NCBI RefSeq assembly: GCF_002237655.1
Contig: NZ_NOKT01000018.1
Coordinates: 124,001-188,000 of the forward strand
Direction: 5' to 3'
Length of the DNA: 64,000 nucleotides
Source: Streptomyces sp. XY006
GTDB taxonomy: Bacteria > Actinomycetota > Actinomycetes > Streptomycetales > Streptomycetaceae
Positions 8,695 to 16,436 of this stretch are shown piece after piece (the first letter of the stretch is position 1; every line of letters begins with the position of its first letter). The notes below the pieces were generated by a model. It was given only the letters and a program-made list of their open reading frames with translations. It did no database searches and was not told where the DNA came from. A program made the translations under genes and the position numbers.

Positions 8695-9699
8695 ATGCCC
8701 CACCGCTCGTTCCGCGCCGAGGTGACCGACGCCGTCACCCCCCGGGCCACCCTGCTCATCCTCGGCGTGGTCGCGCTCCAGCTCCTCTTCATCGCCTCCT
8801 ACGTCGGAGCGCTGCACGACCCGAGACCCAAGGACGTGCCCTTCGGCGTGGTGGCCCCCGGGGCGGCGGCCCAGCAGACGACGACCCGCCTGGAACGGCT
8901 CCCCGGCACCCCCCTGGACCCCCGCGCCCTGCCGGACGAGGCGACGGCCCGGCAGCGGATCCGCGAGCGCGACATCGACGCCGCCCTGATCGTCGACCCG
9001 TCCGGCACCACCGACACGCTCCTGGTCGCCTCCGGCGGCGGCCGGGTCCTGTCCACCACGCTGACGGCCCTCGTCACGGACCTGGAGAAGTCCGAGCGGC
9101 GCACCCTGCGCACCGTCGACGTGGTCCCCTCCGCGCCCCACGACCCCAACGGCCTGTCGTCCTTCTACCTGGTGATCGGCTGGTGCGTGGGCGGCTACCT
9201 GGGCGCCGCGGCCCTGGCCGTCAGCGCCGGCGCCAAGCCCTCCGATCCCGCCCGCGCCGCCATCCGCCTGGCGGTGACGGCCCTGATCGCGGTCGTGGGC
9301 GGCCTCGGCGGAGCCCTCATCGCGGGCCCGGTCCTCGACGCCCTCCCCGGCGGCACGGCCGCCCTCTGGGGCCTGGGCGCCTTGATCATCTTCGCCGTGG
9401 GCGCGGCCACACTCGCCCTGCAGGGCCTCTTCGGCACGATCGGCATCGGCCTGGTCATCCTGCTGGTGGTGATCCTCGGCAACCCGAGCGCGGGCGGCGC
9501 CCTGCCCCCGCCCCTCCTCCCCCCGTTCTGGAAGGCGATCGGCCCGGCCCTGCCCCCGGGCGCCGGCACCTGGTCGACCCGCTCGATCGCCTACTTCGAC
9601 CACCACGCGATGACCGGCCCCCTCCTGATCCTGGCGGCCTGGGCGGTGATCGGCACGGCCGTCACGATGGCGGCGGCGACGCGCCGCAGAACGCCGTGA
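8695..9699 (+). CDS. Membrane protein of the DUF3533/ABC-2-like type
   Basis: 334 residues from ATG 8695, with GGAGGA very close upstream; a start further upstream (ATG 8629) has no ribosome site. One membrane segment near residues 17-40 is followed by an extracellular stretch of about 130 residues, and then by five or so membrane segments (SSFYLVIGWCVGGYLGAAAL onward). This layout matches DUF3533 and YhgE/Pip-like ABC-2-type membrane proteins. No ATPase gene is adjacent. Divergent from dnaE2; whether the LexA-like box at 8621 also acts on it is unknown. Exact function not recognised. Confidence 0.7.
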   Translation: MPHRSFRAEVTDAVTPRATLLILGVVALQLLFIASYVGALHDPRPKDVPFGVVAPGAAAQQTTTRLERLPGTPLDPRALPDEATARQRIRERDIDAALIVDPSGTTDTLLVASGGGRVLSTTLTALVTDLEKSERRTLRTVDVVPSAPHDPNGLSSFYLVIGWCVGGYLGAAALAVSAGAKPSDPARAAIRLAVTALIAVVGGLGGALIAGPVLDALPGGTAALWGLGALIIFAVGAATLALQGLFGTIGIGLVILLVVILGNPSAGGALPPPLLPPFWKAIGPALPPGAGTWSTRSIAYFDHHAMTGPLLILAAWAVIGTAVTMAAATRRRTP

Positions 9700-9718
9700 C
9701 CCGAGCCCCGCACACGAA

Positions 9719-9750
9719 AGCCCCGCCCCCCACGAGAAGGGGGCGGGGCT
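9719..9750. terminator. Bidirectional terminator between convergent genes
   Basis: A 12-bp GC-rich stem (AGCCCCGCCCCC / GGGGGCGGGGCT) with an 8-nt loop, just after the membrane protein stop and just after the stop of the convergent protease. Confidence 0.8.
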
Positions 9751-9763
9751 CAGCAGCGCGCGA

Positions 9764-10846
9764 TCAGCCGATCTGCGTCCCCGTGGCGGACAGCGCCTCG
9801 GTCACCGGCTGGAAGAACGTCTCCCCGCCGGAGGTGCAGTCGCCGCTGCCACCGGAGGTGAGCCCGATCGCCTTGTCACCCGAGAACAGCGACCCGCCGC
9901 TGTCCCCCGGCTCCGCGCACACGTCGGTCTGGATCAGCCCGTTCACGATGTCGCCGTTGCCGTAGTTCACGGTGGCGTCCAGGCCCGTGACCTTCCCGTC
10001 GTGCACCTGCGTGGTCGATCCGCTCCGGGTGACCTGCATGCCGACGGTCGCCTCCGCTGCGCCGGAGATCTTCTGGCTGGACCCGTCGTAGAGGTTCACC
10101 TCGCTCGGGTGGGCCACGTCCGCGGTGTACTTGACCAGCCCGTAGTCGTTGCCCGGGAAGCTGGAGTCCGCGTTGGTCCCGATCTGGTTGCCGCTGGAGT
10201 CGGACCAGGTGGAGATGCCCTCGGTGCAGTGCCCGGCGGTCAGGAAGAACGGCTCGCCGCCCTTGACCACGTTGAAGCCCAGCGAGCAGCGGCCGCTGCC
10301 CCCGGTGATCGCGTCGCCGCCGGCGATGAAGGGCTTGTACTCCCCCTGGGTCCGCTTCAGTTCGGCCTTCGCCCCGAGTCCGTCCACGACCTTCGTCAGC
10401 GTCGCCCACTCGGCCTTGGAGACCGTGCGGTCGGCGGTCACCACGACCTTGTTCGTCGTCGGGTCGGTCACCCAGGACGTGCCGGGGATCGTCGCGTCCT
10501 GCTTCAGCGTGCTGCGGGCGCTCTTGAGTTCGGCGAGGGAGTTCGCCACGACTCTCGCCTTGGCGCCGGCCTTCTCGACGGCCTGCGCGGCGGCCTCGTC
10601 GAGCACGTTCACCACGAGCGTCCTGCTCTTGGTGTCGTAGTACGTCCCGGCCGAGTCGGCGCCCAGGTCCTCCGCCAGCGACGAGGCGAGCTTTCCGGCC
10701 GCCGTGAGGGACAGCGCGCGCGGTGCGGACGCCTCAGGGGTCTCACTGGCGTTCGCGGTCTGGAACGTCACTCCCGCGGCGACGAGTGCGGCGATGCCCG
10801 CACCGGCCACGGCTGCCCGCCGCCTGGGTATGCGTCGGTGCTTCAA
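9764..10846 (-). CDS. Secreted chymotrypsin-like serine protease (streptogrisin type, S1E), long propeptide
   Basis: 360 residues from TTG 10846, chosen for the ribosome site AGGAGGA 8 nt upstream; the longer frame to 11002 lacks one. Signal peptide about residues 1-37 (RIPRRRAAVAGAGIAALVAA), propeptide to about 170, then a mature domain starting near IAGGDAITGG. The triad is visible: His in TAGHC (about 203), Asp in NDYG (about 232), Ser in GDSGGS (about 314). Four mature-domain cysteines lie as in SGPA/SGPB. The propeptide is about 60 residues longer than in SGPA/B, closer to streptogrisin D-like enzymes. Tandem with the next protease, but each has its own upstream region. Function: extracellular proteolysis. 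Confidence 0.93.
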   Translation of the reverse strand: MKHRRIPRRRAAVAGAGIAALVAAGVTFQTANASETPEASAPRALSLTAAGKLASSLAEDLGADSAGTYYDTKSRTLVVNVLDEAAAQAVEKAGAKARVVANSLAELKSARSTLKQDATIPGTSWVTDPTTNKVVVTADRTVSKAEWATLTKVVDGLGAKAELKRTQGEYKPFIAGGDAITGGSGRCSLGFNVVKGGEPFFLTAGHCTEGISTWSDSSGNQIGTNADSSFPGNDYGLVKYTADVAHPSEVNLYDGSSQKISGAAEATVGMQVTRSGSTTQVHDGKVTGLDATVNYGNGDIVNGLIQTDVCAEPGDSGGSLFSGDKAIGLTSGGSGDCTSGGETFFQPVTEALSATGTQIG

Positions 10847-11054
10847 CTTCTGTCCTCCTGTGGGGGGTCGGCCCGGGAGGTTGTGGGGACCTCGCCGGAC
10901 CGGAAGGCTTCGTTGACGAGCGCCCACTATTCCGACGACAACGGGGAGCACACAAGGGTGAGTTCGAGACGCGCGTAGACAGCGCTGCGCACGCCCCCTC
11001 ACCTTGACCGTCCATGGTCAAATCGGACCCAATCAACTCCCGTCCCCACTGCAA

Positions 11055-11074
11055 ATATTACGCGTGAGTAATAT
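11055..11074. promoter_or_regulatory. Perfect inverted repeat upstream of the long-propeptide protease
   Basis: ATATTACGCGTGAGTAATAT: 7-bp arms ATATTAC/GTAATAT around a 6-bp core, about 209 bp upstream of the protease start. The inner 14 bases are nearly those of the lipase-upstream palindrome at 311-324. Probably an operator; regulator unknown. Confidence 0.5.
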
Positions 11075-11131
11075 GTGCACACTCTGTGAGGTCTACACCT
11101 GGCTGATTTTCGCCCCTGCCGTATCGCGGAA

Positions 11132-11162
11132 AAGCCCCCGCGCGCCGAAGCGCACGGGGGCC
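11132..11162 (-). terminator. Rho-independent terminator of the second protease gene
   Basis: On the minus strand a GC-rich stem (GGCCCCCGTGCGC / GCGCGCGGGGGC) is followed by TTTT, about 30 bp after the stop codon of the protease at 11194. Confidence 0.8.
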
Positions 11163-11193
11163 CAGGATGCTGCGAACTGCGAGCCGAACCGGC

Positions 11194-12099
11194 CTAGTAG
11201 ACGCTGACGCCGTAGGCGCTCAGGGCCTCGGTGACCGGCTGGAAGAACGTCGTGCCGCCGGAGGAGCAGTTGCCGCTGCCGCCGGAGGTCAGACCGTACG
11301 CGGTGCCGTTGCTGCCGTAGAGCGGACCGCCGGAGTCACCGGGCTCGGCGCAGACCGTGGTCTGGATCAGGCCGGAGACGATGTCGCCGCCGCCGTAGTT
11401 GACGGTGGCGTTGAGAGCGGTGACCCGGCCGCTGTGCGTACCGGTCGTGGAGCCGTCGCGGATGACGGTGGTGCCCACACTCGGCGTGGCCGCGCGCGTG
11501 ATGTCCACGCCGTTGGCGGTGCCGGGCCGGCTGACGGAGCCGCTGTAGCGGACGATGCCGTAGTCGTTGCCCGGGAAGCTGGAGCCGGTCGTCGAGCCGA
11601 TGACCGTGGTGCGGCCGGAGTTGGAGTACCAGGTACCCGCGCCGTCCGTGCAGTGGCCTGCGGTCAGGAAGAACTGCTGACCGCTGCTGTTCTGGACGTT
11701 GAAGCCGAGGGAGCAGCGCCAGCTGCTCGCGTAGATGGCGTCGCCGCCCTGGATCAGCTTGTTGAACTTGCCGGGCGTGCGCTTGATCGTGAGCGCGTCG
11801 GCGTTGCCGCCGGCCTGCTGCTTGATCTTCGCGATCTCGGCCTGGCTGACCGTGCTGTCGACCGTGACGAGCACGCGGTTGGTCTTGCTGTCGACGGCCC
11901 AGGCGGTGCCCGGGATGTCGGCCTTCAGTATGGAGCCGCTGGCGCTCTTGAGCTCGGCGGCGCTGAAGGTGCTGGGGGTGTCGGACGCGTTCGCGCTGGG
12001 GATCGCGATCGCGGCAGCGGCGACGAGGCCGGTGGAAACGGCGATCAGCCGGGTCCGTCTCGAAATACCGCTACGGGGGGTAGTGCGCTTGATCCTCAC
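11194..12099 (-). CDS. Secreted serine protease, streptogrisin A/B type (S1E)
   Basis: 301 residues from GTG 12099, which has GGAGG 8 nt upstream; the longer frame to 12315 is not supported. Signal peptide about 1-37 (TRLIAVSTGLVAAAAIAIPS), short propeptide (ELKSASGSILKADIPGTAWA, typical of SGPA/SGPB), mature domain from about residue 113 (QGGDAIYASSWRCSLGFNV). Triad: His in TAGHC (about 148), Asp in NDYG (about 179), Ser in GDSGGP (about 254). Length equals SGPA/SGPB (about 297-299). It ends in a Val-Tyr tail after TEALSAYG, as in the family. An inverted repeat lies upstream at 12274-12292. Confidence 0.94.
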   Translation of the reverse strand: MRIKRTTPRSGISRRTRLIAVSTGLVAAAAIAIPSANASDTPSTFSAAELKSASGSILKADIPGTAWAVDSKTNRVLVTVDSTVSQAEIAKIKQQAGGNADALTIKRTPGKFNKLIQGGDAIYASSWRCSLGFNVQNSSGQQFFLTAGHCTDGAGTWYSNSGRTTVIGSTTGSSFPGNDYGIVRYSGSVSRPGTANGVDITRAATPSVGTTVIRDGSTTGTHSGRVTALNATVNYGGGDIVSGLIQTTVCAEPGDSGGPLYGSNGTAYGLTSGGSGNCSSGGTTFFQPVTEALSAYGVSVY

Positions 12100-12273
12100 T
12101 TTTCGTTCCTCCACAAAGGAAGTCGGGGGCCCTCGTGGGGTTGTGGGCCCGTGAGGCGCAGTCCGGGACCGGCTGTCCGGATTCCGAACACACCGTGTCC
12201 CTGACAAGCGCTGAGGGGGAGTATTCGGCCGAACGGCCGGTCGGCGCAAGGGTGCCTTTCGGCCGTCAACCTT

Positions 12274-12292
12274 TGAACGATCTTTGCGTTCA
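12274..12292. promoter_or_regulatory. Inverted repeat upstream of the SGPA-like protease
   Basis: TGAACGATCTTTGCGTTCA: 6-bp arms TGAACG/CGTTCA with a 7-bp spacer, about 175 bp upstream of the protease start and just past the stop of the DUF1684-like gene. Possible operator. Confidence 0.35.
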
Positions 12293-12311
12293 GCCCCTCG
12301 GAACCCACCCG

Positions 12312-13076
12312 TCACTCAAGTGTGCGCTCCCCCGCGGCAATTGCGACATCCAGGGCGTTCCCCGGCGGCGGGAACGGGCAGAAGAAGTGATCGGCGAAGG
12401 CGCACGGCGGCAGCAGCGCGCGGTTGAAATCGACCGTCGTGCGCCCCTCGGCGTCCGGTGCGCCGGGCTTGAGGAACCGGAAGCGGTAACTGCCGTTCCC
12501 GCTGGTGGCATCGGCGAACACGGCCCACAGCAACCCGTCCTGCCGGACCGTCACCTGAAGGCTCAGCTCCCGGCCGCCCAGCTCGAAGGAGAGCTCCCCG
12601 CCGAGCCCGAGCCCCCGCTCCCGCCCGTCGGCGTTCGGCACCCGAACGGTGCGGTCGCCGGTGCCGTAGGGCGTGAAGCGCCCCGGCACCGCCCAGCGAG
12701 GGTCGTACGGCGTGGCGCGCAGACCGCGGAACGCCCGGCGCGCGGGGGACTGCGGGTCGTAGTCCCGCACGCCCCACACCCCCTCGCGCACCAGCACCAC
12801 CAGCCGTCGCGCCCCGTACGCCACGCGCGCCCGGTCGGCCGGCCCCGGGTCGGCCGTGAGCCGCACCTCGCCGCCGAACGGCCGTTCGTCCACCGTGAGG
12901 CCGTCCGTTTCGGCGGCGATCAGCACGACTCCGTCACCGTCGGTCCGCCACACCCCCGGGATGTCCGGAAGTCGACCGTCCGGATAGTCGGAAATCCAGT
13001 GCGTCCCGACGAGGGCGAGCGGCCCTGCCCTACGGGACGGGGTCAGCAGCCGTCGCAGGGGCAGCAGCAGTCGCAC
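12312..13076 (-). CDS. DUF1684-like protein, N-terminus apparently shortened
   Basis: Up to 254 residues. GPLALVGTHWISDYPDG, VPNADGRERGLGLGGELSFELGG, YDPRWAVPGRFTPY, TTVDFNRALLPPCAFADHFFCPFPPPGN are characteristic blocks of DUF1684 proteins (function unknown). Family members normally have a W-x-x-W-H-x-x-R segment before the GPLAL block; here that space is taken by a leucine/arginine-rich stretch that overlaps the 3' end of the upstream gene by 34 bp in another frame. No good ribosome site precedes GTG 13076. Either translation begins by coupling to the upstream gene, or the gene has lost its 5' end. Start uncertain. Confidence 0.72.
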   Translation of the reverse strand: MRLLLPLRRLLTPSRRAGPLALVGTHWISDYPDGRLPDIPGVWRTDGDGVVLIAAETDGLTVDERPFGGEVRLTADPGPADRARVAYGARRLVVLVREGVWGVRDYDPQSPARRAFRGLRATPYDPRWAVPGRFTPYGTGDRTVRVPNADGRERGLGLGGELSFELGGRELSLQVTVRQDGLLWAVFADATSGNGSYRFRFLKPGAPDAEGRTTVDFNRALLPPCAFADHFFCPFPPPGNALDVAIAAGERTLE

Positions 13077-14314
13077 CCGTCGCAGTCGCAGTCCCGGCAG
13101 CAGCCCTCACGCTTCTTCCGGGACCACGGCCCCTCGTACTCCTTGGCGCAGCACAGCTTGCAGGTGCAGCACAGCAGCCAGAACATCCCGCAGCCGGCCC
13201 AGAACCCGCGCCGCGGCGGCCGGGACGCCGGTGCCCCCTCCCCGAAACCGCCCCCGCCGAAGCCACCGCCCCCGCCGTACGCTCCTCCCCCGCCGGCGTA
13301 CGGGTTCCCGCCGCCGCCCGCGTACGGATGCTGCGGGGAGCCGTACGCCCCCTGCTGCCCGTACGGTCCCTGCTGTCCATAGGGCCCTTGCTGTCCGTGG
13401 GTTCCCTGGGGCGGCTGCTGTCCGTACGGCCCGGCGCCCTGGTGCGAGGCGCACACCGGCACCGTGCCGAACGCCCGGTCCACCGAACGCCGCAGCTCGT
13501 GCACGAGCAGCAGGTGCACCAGCTTCGCGTCGGCGAACTCGACGTCGCGCAGGGCGAGCCGCACCCCGTGGACCGCGTCCTCGGCGAGCCGCCGGACCTC
13601 CGTCAGGGGCGTGCCCGTCGCGGCGATCGGGTTCCACGCGCCGGACGCGGCGTCGGCGTGCAGATCCTCCACGGCGTCCAGGAGATGGGCCAGGCGCCCG
13701 AAGAGACGGCCGGCCTCGGCGAGCGGCCCGGCGTTGTGCGGCCGGCCGGCGAGGACGGCCGTGTGCGCGAAGGCGGCGGCGGTCGCGGTCTCGGTCGGCT
13801 CGGTGACCGTCAGCAGCGGCGTCCCGGGCCCGGCGAGCGCCTCGATGCCGCCCTGCCGGTCCACGGCGTCGACCAGGACGGCCGTGTCGAACCCGACGGC
13901 GGAGCCGGAGCGCGCCCCGGCGCGGTCCCAGCCCGCCGCGACCCGGCGCGCGGCGCGCGCGACCGGCGCGCGGGCCAGCAGCCCGTCACCGTCGACGACG
14001 TGGTCGCGCACCTTGGCGGAGGCCAGCACCAGGGAGACGGCCGCGGCGAGCCGCGCGCCCTCGCCGTGCGCGACGGAGGCGGTGCGCATCCCGCGCAGCG
14101 GGCACGGTCCGGCGGTGCGACGCCCGGCGCCGGGCAGCTCGGCCTGAGCCTCCGTCAAAACCGATAGGAGAAGCCCGTCGTAGTTCGTCACGATGCGCGC
14201 GAACTGTCCGTGATCTCCGCGCAGTGCGAGACACAGTCCGCACAAATGCGCCATCCACTGACTGGTGAGATTCTCCCCGAGACGGTGTCTGCAGGGCCTG
14301 ACGATTCCGAACAC
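13043..14314 (-). CDS. DUF5685-like protein with Q/G-rich repeats and cysteine-rich C-terminal tail
   Basis: 423 residues from GTG 14314 (GGGGGAG upstream; the protein then begins FGIVRPCRHRL, the usual family start; the longer frame to 14425 is unlikely). Residues about 1-310 are an alpha-helical domain with conserved cysteines near the N-terminus (RPC, HLCGLCLALRGDHG, GPCPLRGM). Residues about 310-370 are low-complexity YGQQGP and GGGG repeats. The last 54 residues hold 16 cysteines (CGMFWLLCCTCKLCC, CCRDCDCDGCDCCCPCDGC). The tail suggests metal binding or membrane/disulfide association; no established function. A TATGAT motif on the minus strand (14419-14414) may be its -10 element. Confidence 0.8.
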   Translation of the reverse strand: MFGIVRPCRHRLGENLTSQWMAHLCGLCLALRGDHGQFARIVTNYDGLLLSVLTEAQAELPGAGRRTAGPCPLRGMRTASVAHGEGARLAAAVSLVLASAKVRDHVVDGDGLLARAPVARAARRVAAGWDRAGARSGSAVGFDTAVLVDAVDRQGGIEALAGPGTPLLTVTEPTETATAAAFAHTAVLAGRPHNAGPLAEAGRLFGRLAHLLDAVEDLHADAASGAWNPIAATGTPLTEVRRLAEDAVHGVRLALRDVEFADAKLVHLLLVHELRRSVDRAFGTVPVCASHQGAGPYGQQPPQGTHGQQGPYGQQGPYGQQGAYGSPQHPYAGGGGNPYAGGGGAYGGGGGFGGGGFGEGAPASRPPRRGFWAGCGMFWLLCCTCKLCCAKEYEGPWSRKKREGCCRDCDCDGCDCCCPCDGC

Positions 14315-14605
14315 GGCGCTCCCCCGAGCCTCGTTGCGACGCTGAGCTGCCGCATCGTATCGGCCCCGCGCATTCACCCGTACGCCCCGGCCGTCACCCG
14401 GACGCCGAGAAGAATCATATTTCACTCACAGTCAGCAGCCGTTTGGGAAACGACCCTTGGGACACACGGACTCTCGACGGATTCGCTGTGCACCAGTACC
14501 GTCACAAACCCCCCGCGCGGCGTCTATCCACTTGGCGCGCCATCCGCATCATGGACGACCATAGGGATGCGGAAAGCAGAAAGACCGCTGTGAGAGGAGG
14601 CGTCC

Positions 14606-15043
14606 ATGGGATCGGTACGCAAGGCAAGTGCCTGGCTTGGCCTCGTCGACGACAACGAAGACGAGCGTTACTACGACGACGACTACTCCGACGGGACCGA
14701 GCCCGGGGATGCCTGGGTCACCGACCCCCGGGTCAAGGTGGCCTCGGACGTCGCCGAGGAGAAAGGCCGCCGCATCGGCACGGTGACCCCGGACAGCTTC
14801 CGGGACGCCCGCGCCATCGGCGAGCTGTTCCGCGAGGGGGTGCCCGTCATCATGAACCTCACGGCCATGGAGGCCGCCGACGCCAAGCGCGTGGTCGACT
14901 TCGCGGCCGGGCTCATCTTCGGCCTGCGCGGTTCGATCGAGAGAGTGTCGACCCGGGTGTTCCTGCTGACCCCCGCCCACACGGAGATCGTGAACGGCGA
15001 CCCGGCCGCGCACCGCGCGGACGGCTTCTTCAACCAGAGCTAG
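14606..15043 (+). CDS. sflA: SepF-like cell division protein (SflA type)
   Basis: 145 residues, ATG preceded by GAGAGGAGG at 5-6 nt. Short N-terminal helix (SVRKASAWLGLVDD), acidic linker (EDERYYDDDYSDG), then the SepF fold from about residue 58: VTPDSFRDARAIGELFREGVPVIMNLTAME, ADAKRVVDFAAGLIFGLRGSIE, VFLLTPAHTEI. SepF anchors and remodels FtsZ. The gene is alone, not in the division cluster where the main sepF lies next to ftsZ; S. coelicolor has stand-alone SepF-like genes named sflA and sflB, and the position here (before an acyl-CoA dehydrogenase) fits sflA as I recall. Terminator directly at the stop. Confidence 0.88.
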   Translation: MGSVRKASAWLGLVDDNEDERYYDDDYSDGTEPGDAWVTDPRVKVASDVAEEKGRRIGTVTPDSFRDARAIGELFREGVPVIMNLTAMEAADAKRVVDFAAGLIFGLRGSIERVSTRVFLLTPAHTEIVNGDPAAHRADGFFNQS

Positions 15044-15069
15044 GGCAGGGCCGCTCACCGGCCCTGCCC
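15043..15069. terminator. Bidirectional terminator between sflA and the acyl-CoA dehydrogenase gene
   Basis: 11-bp perfect stem GGGCAGGGCCG / CGGCCCTGCCC with a 5-nt loop, starting at the sflA stop codon and lying just downstream of the convergent dehydrogenase gene. Confidence 0.75.
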
Positions 15070-15093
15070 CGCCGCAGGGTGTACCGGACCGGT

Positions 15094-16284
15094 CTACCGG
15101 AAGGCGTCGAGTCCGGTGAGCGCCTTGCCCAGCACGAGCTGGTGCATCTCGACGGTGCCCTCGTAGGTGAGCACCGACTCCAGGTTCGTCGCGTGCCGCA
15201 TCACGGGGTACTCCAGGGAGATCCCGTTGGCCCCGAGGATCGTGCGGGCCGTGCGGCAGATCTCGATCGCCTCGCGCACGTTGTTGAGCTTGCCGAAGCT
15301 GACCTGCTCGGGACGCAGGCGCCCGGCATCCATCCGCCGCCCCAGATGATGGGCGAGCAGAATCCCCTTGTGCAGTTCCACCGCCATGTCGGCGAGTTTG
15401 GCCTGGGTGAGCTGGAAGCCGCCGATGGGCCGGCCGAACTGCTCCCGTGACTTCGCGTAGTCGACCGCGGCCTCGAAACAGCTGCGGGCCGCGCCCATGG
15501 CGCCCCAGACGATCCCGTACCGGGCGTGCGACAGACAGCTGAGCGGTCCGCGCAGGCCGGTGACCTCCGGCAGCACGGCGTCGGCGGGCAGCCGGACGTC
15601 GTCCATGACCAGCTCACTGGTGACGGAGGCGCGCAGGGACCACTTGTGCTTGATCTCCGGCGCGGAGAAGCCGCGACTGTCGGTGGGGACGGCGAACCCG
15701 CGGATCCCGTCCTCGGTCTGCGCCCACACGACGGCGACGCCGGCGACCGAGCCGTTGGTGATCCACATCTTGCGGCCGTTGAGGATCCAGTCCGTGCCGT
15801 CGCGCTTGGCGTACGTGCGCATGGAGGCGGGGTCGGAGCCGTGGTCGGGCTCGGTGAGCCCGAAGCAGCCGATGACCTCGCCGGCGGCCATGCGGGGCAG
15901 CCAGTGCCGCTTCTGCTCCTCGCTGCCGAAGCGGTGGATGGCGTACATGGCGAGGGAGCCCTGTACGGAGACGAGGGAGCGGATGCCGGAGTCGGCGGCC
16001 TCCAGTTCCAGGCAGGCGAGGCCGTACTGGACGGCGCTCGCACCGGCGCAGCCGTAGCCCTCCAGGGACATGCCGAGGGCTCCGATGCCCCCGAGCTCCC
16101 TGGCCAGCTCCCTGATGCCCGGCAGCTCGCCCGTCTCGTACCACTCGGCGACGTACGGCAGCACCCGGTCCGCGGCCCAGGACCGCACGGTGTCCCTGAT
16201 CCCGAGGTCCTCCGGCTCCAGCAGGTCGTCAAGACCGAGGGGGTCGGCGGGATCGAAGGGAGGCAGCTTGGACGAACCGGACAT
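15094..16284 (-). CDS. Acyl-CoA dehydrogenase, glutaryl-CoA dehydrogenase type
   Basis: 396 residues. ATG 16284 is preferred: GGAGG lies about 10 nt before it, whereas the ATG at 16293 directly abuts that site. Family blocks: CFGLTEPDHGSDPASMRTYAKRDG (flavin/substrate loop), WITNGSVAGVAVVWA, SREQFGRPIGGFQLTQAKLADM, and the C-terminal ESVLTYEGTVEMHQLVLG with catalytic Glu at about residue 378. These are the diagnostic blocks of glutaryl-CoA dehydrogenase-like enzymes (lysine/tryptophan breakdown to crotonyl-CoA). FAD-dependent, cytoplasmic. A perfect inverted repeat at 16312-16324 lies about 28-40 nt upstream of the start, so a local repressor is likely, though none is encoded next to it. Confidence 0.9.
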   Translation of the reverse strand: MSGSSKLPPFDPADPLGLDDLLEPEDLGIRDTVRSWAADRVLPYVAEWYETGELPGIRELARELGGIGALGMSLEGYGCAGASAVQYGLACLELEAADSGIRSLVSVQGSLAMYAIHRFGSEEQKRHWLPRMAAGEVIGCFGLTEPDHGSDPASMRTYAKRDGTDWILNGRKMWITNGSVAGVAVVWAQTEDGIRGFAVPTDSRGFSAPEIKHKWSLRASVTSELVMDDVRLPADAVLPEVTGLRGPLSCLSHARYGIVWGAMGAARSCFEAAVDYAKSREQFGRPIGGFQLTQAKLADMAVELHKGILLAHHLGRRMDAGRLRPEQVSFGKLNNVREAIEICRTARTILGANGISLEYPVMRHATNLESVLTYEGTVEMHQLVLGKALTGLDAFR

Positions 16285-16311
16285 GATCGACATCCCTCCG
16301 AGACTCTTTAA

Positions 16312-16324
16312 CTAGCACCGCTAG
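16312..16324. promoter_or_regulatory. Candidate TetR-type operator of the acyl-CoA dehydrogenase gene
   Basis: CTAGCACCGCTAG: perfect 5-bp arms CTAGC/GCTAG with a 3-bp spacer, about 28 bp upstream of the start codon. Size and symmetry are typical for TetR-family repressors that respond to acyl-CoA. Confidence 0.5.
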
Positions 16325-16436
16325 CCAAGACGCTACGACGTCCCCCCACCCCCGCACCACCCACACCGACAAGCCACCGACGACGAGCACCGCAAGCCGC
16401 CGGCGACGAGCAACCCCCACGGGCGTGGGGCAAGGG

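Larger units (their letters stand above)
10847..11193. other. Intergenic region between the two protease genes
   Basis: 347 bp without a gene. It contains the palindrome at 11055-11074 (promoter side of the first protease) and the terminator of the second protease at 11132-11162. The part around 11040-11110 is distinctly AT-richer than the flanks, as expected for a promoter. Confidence 0.6.
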
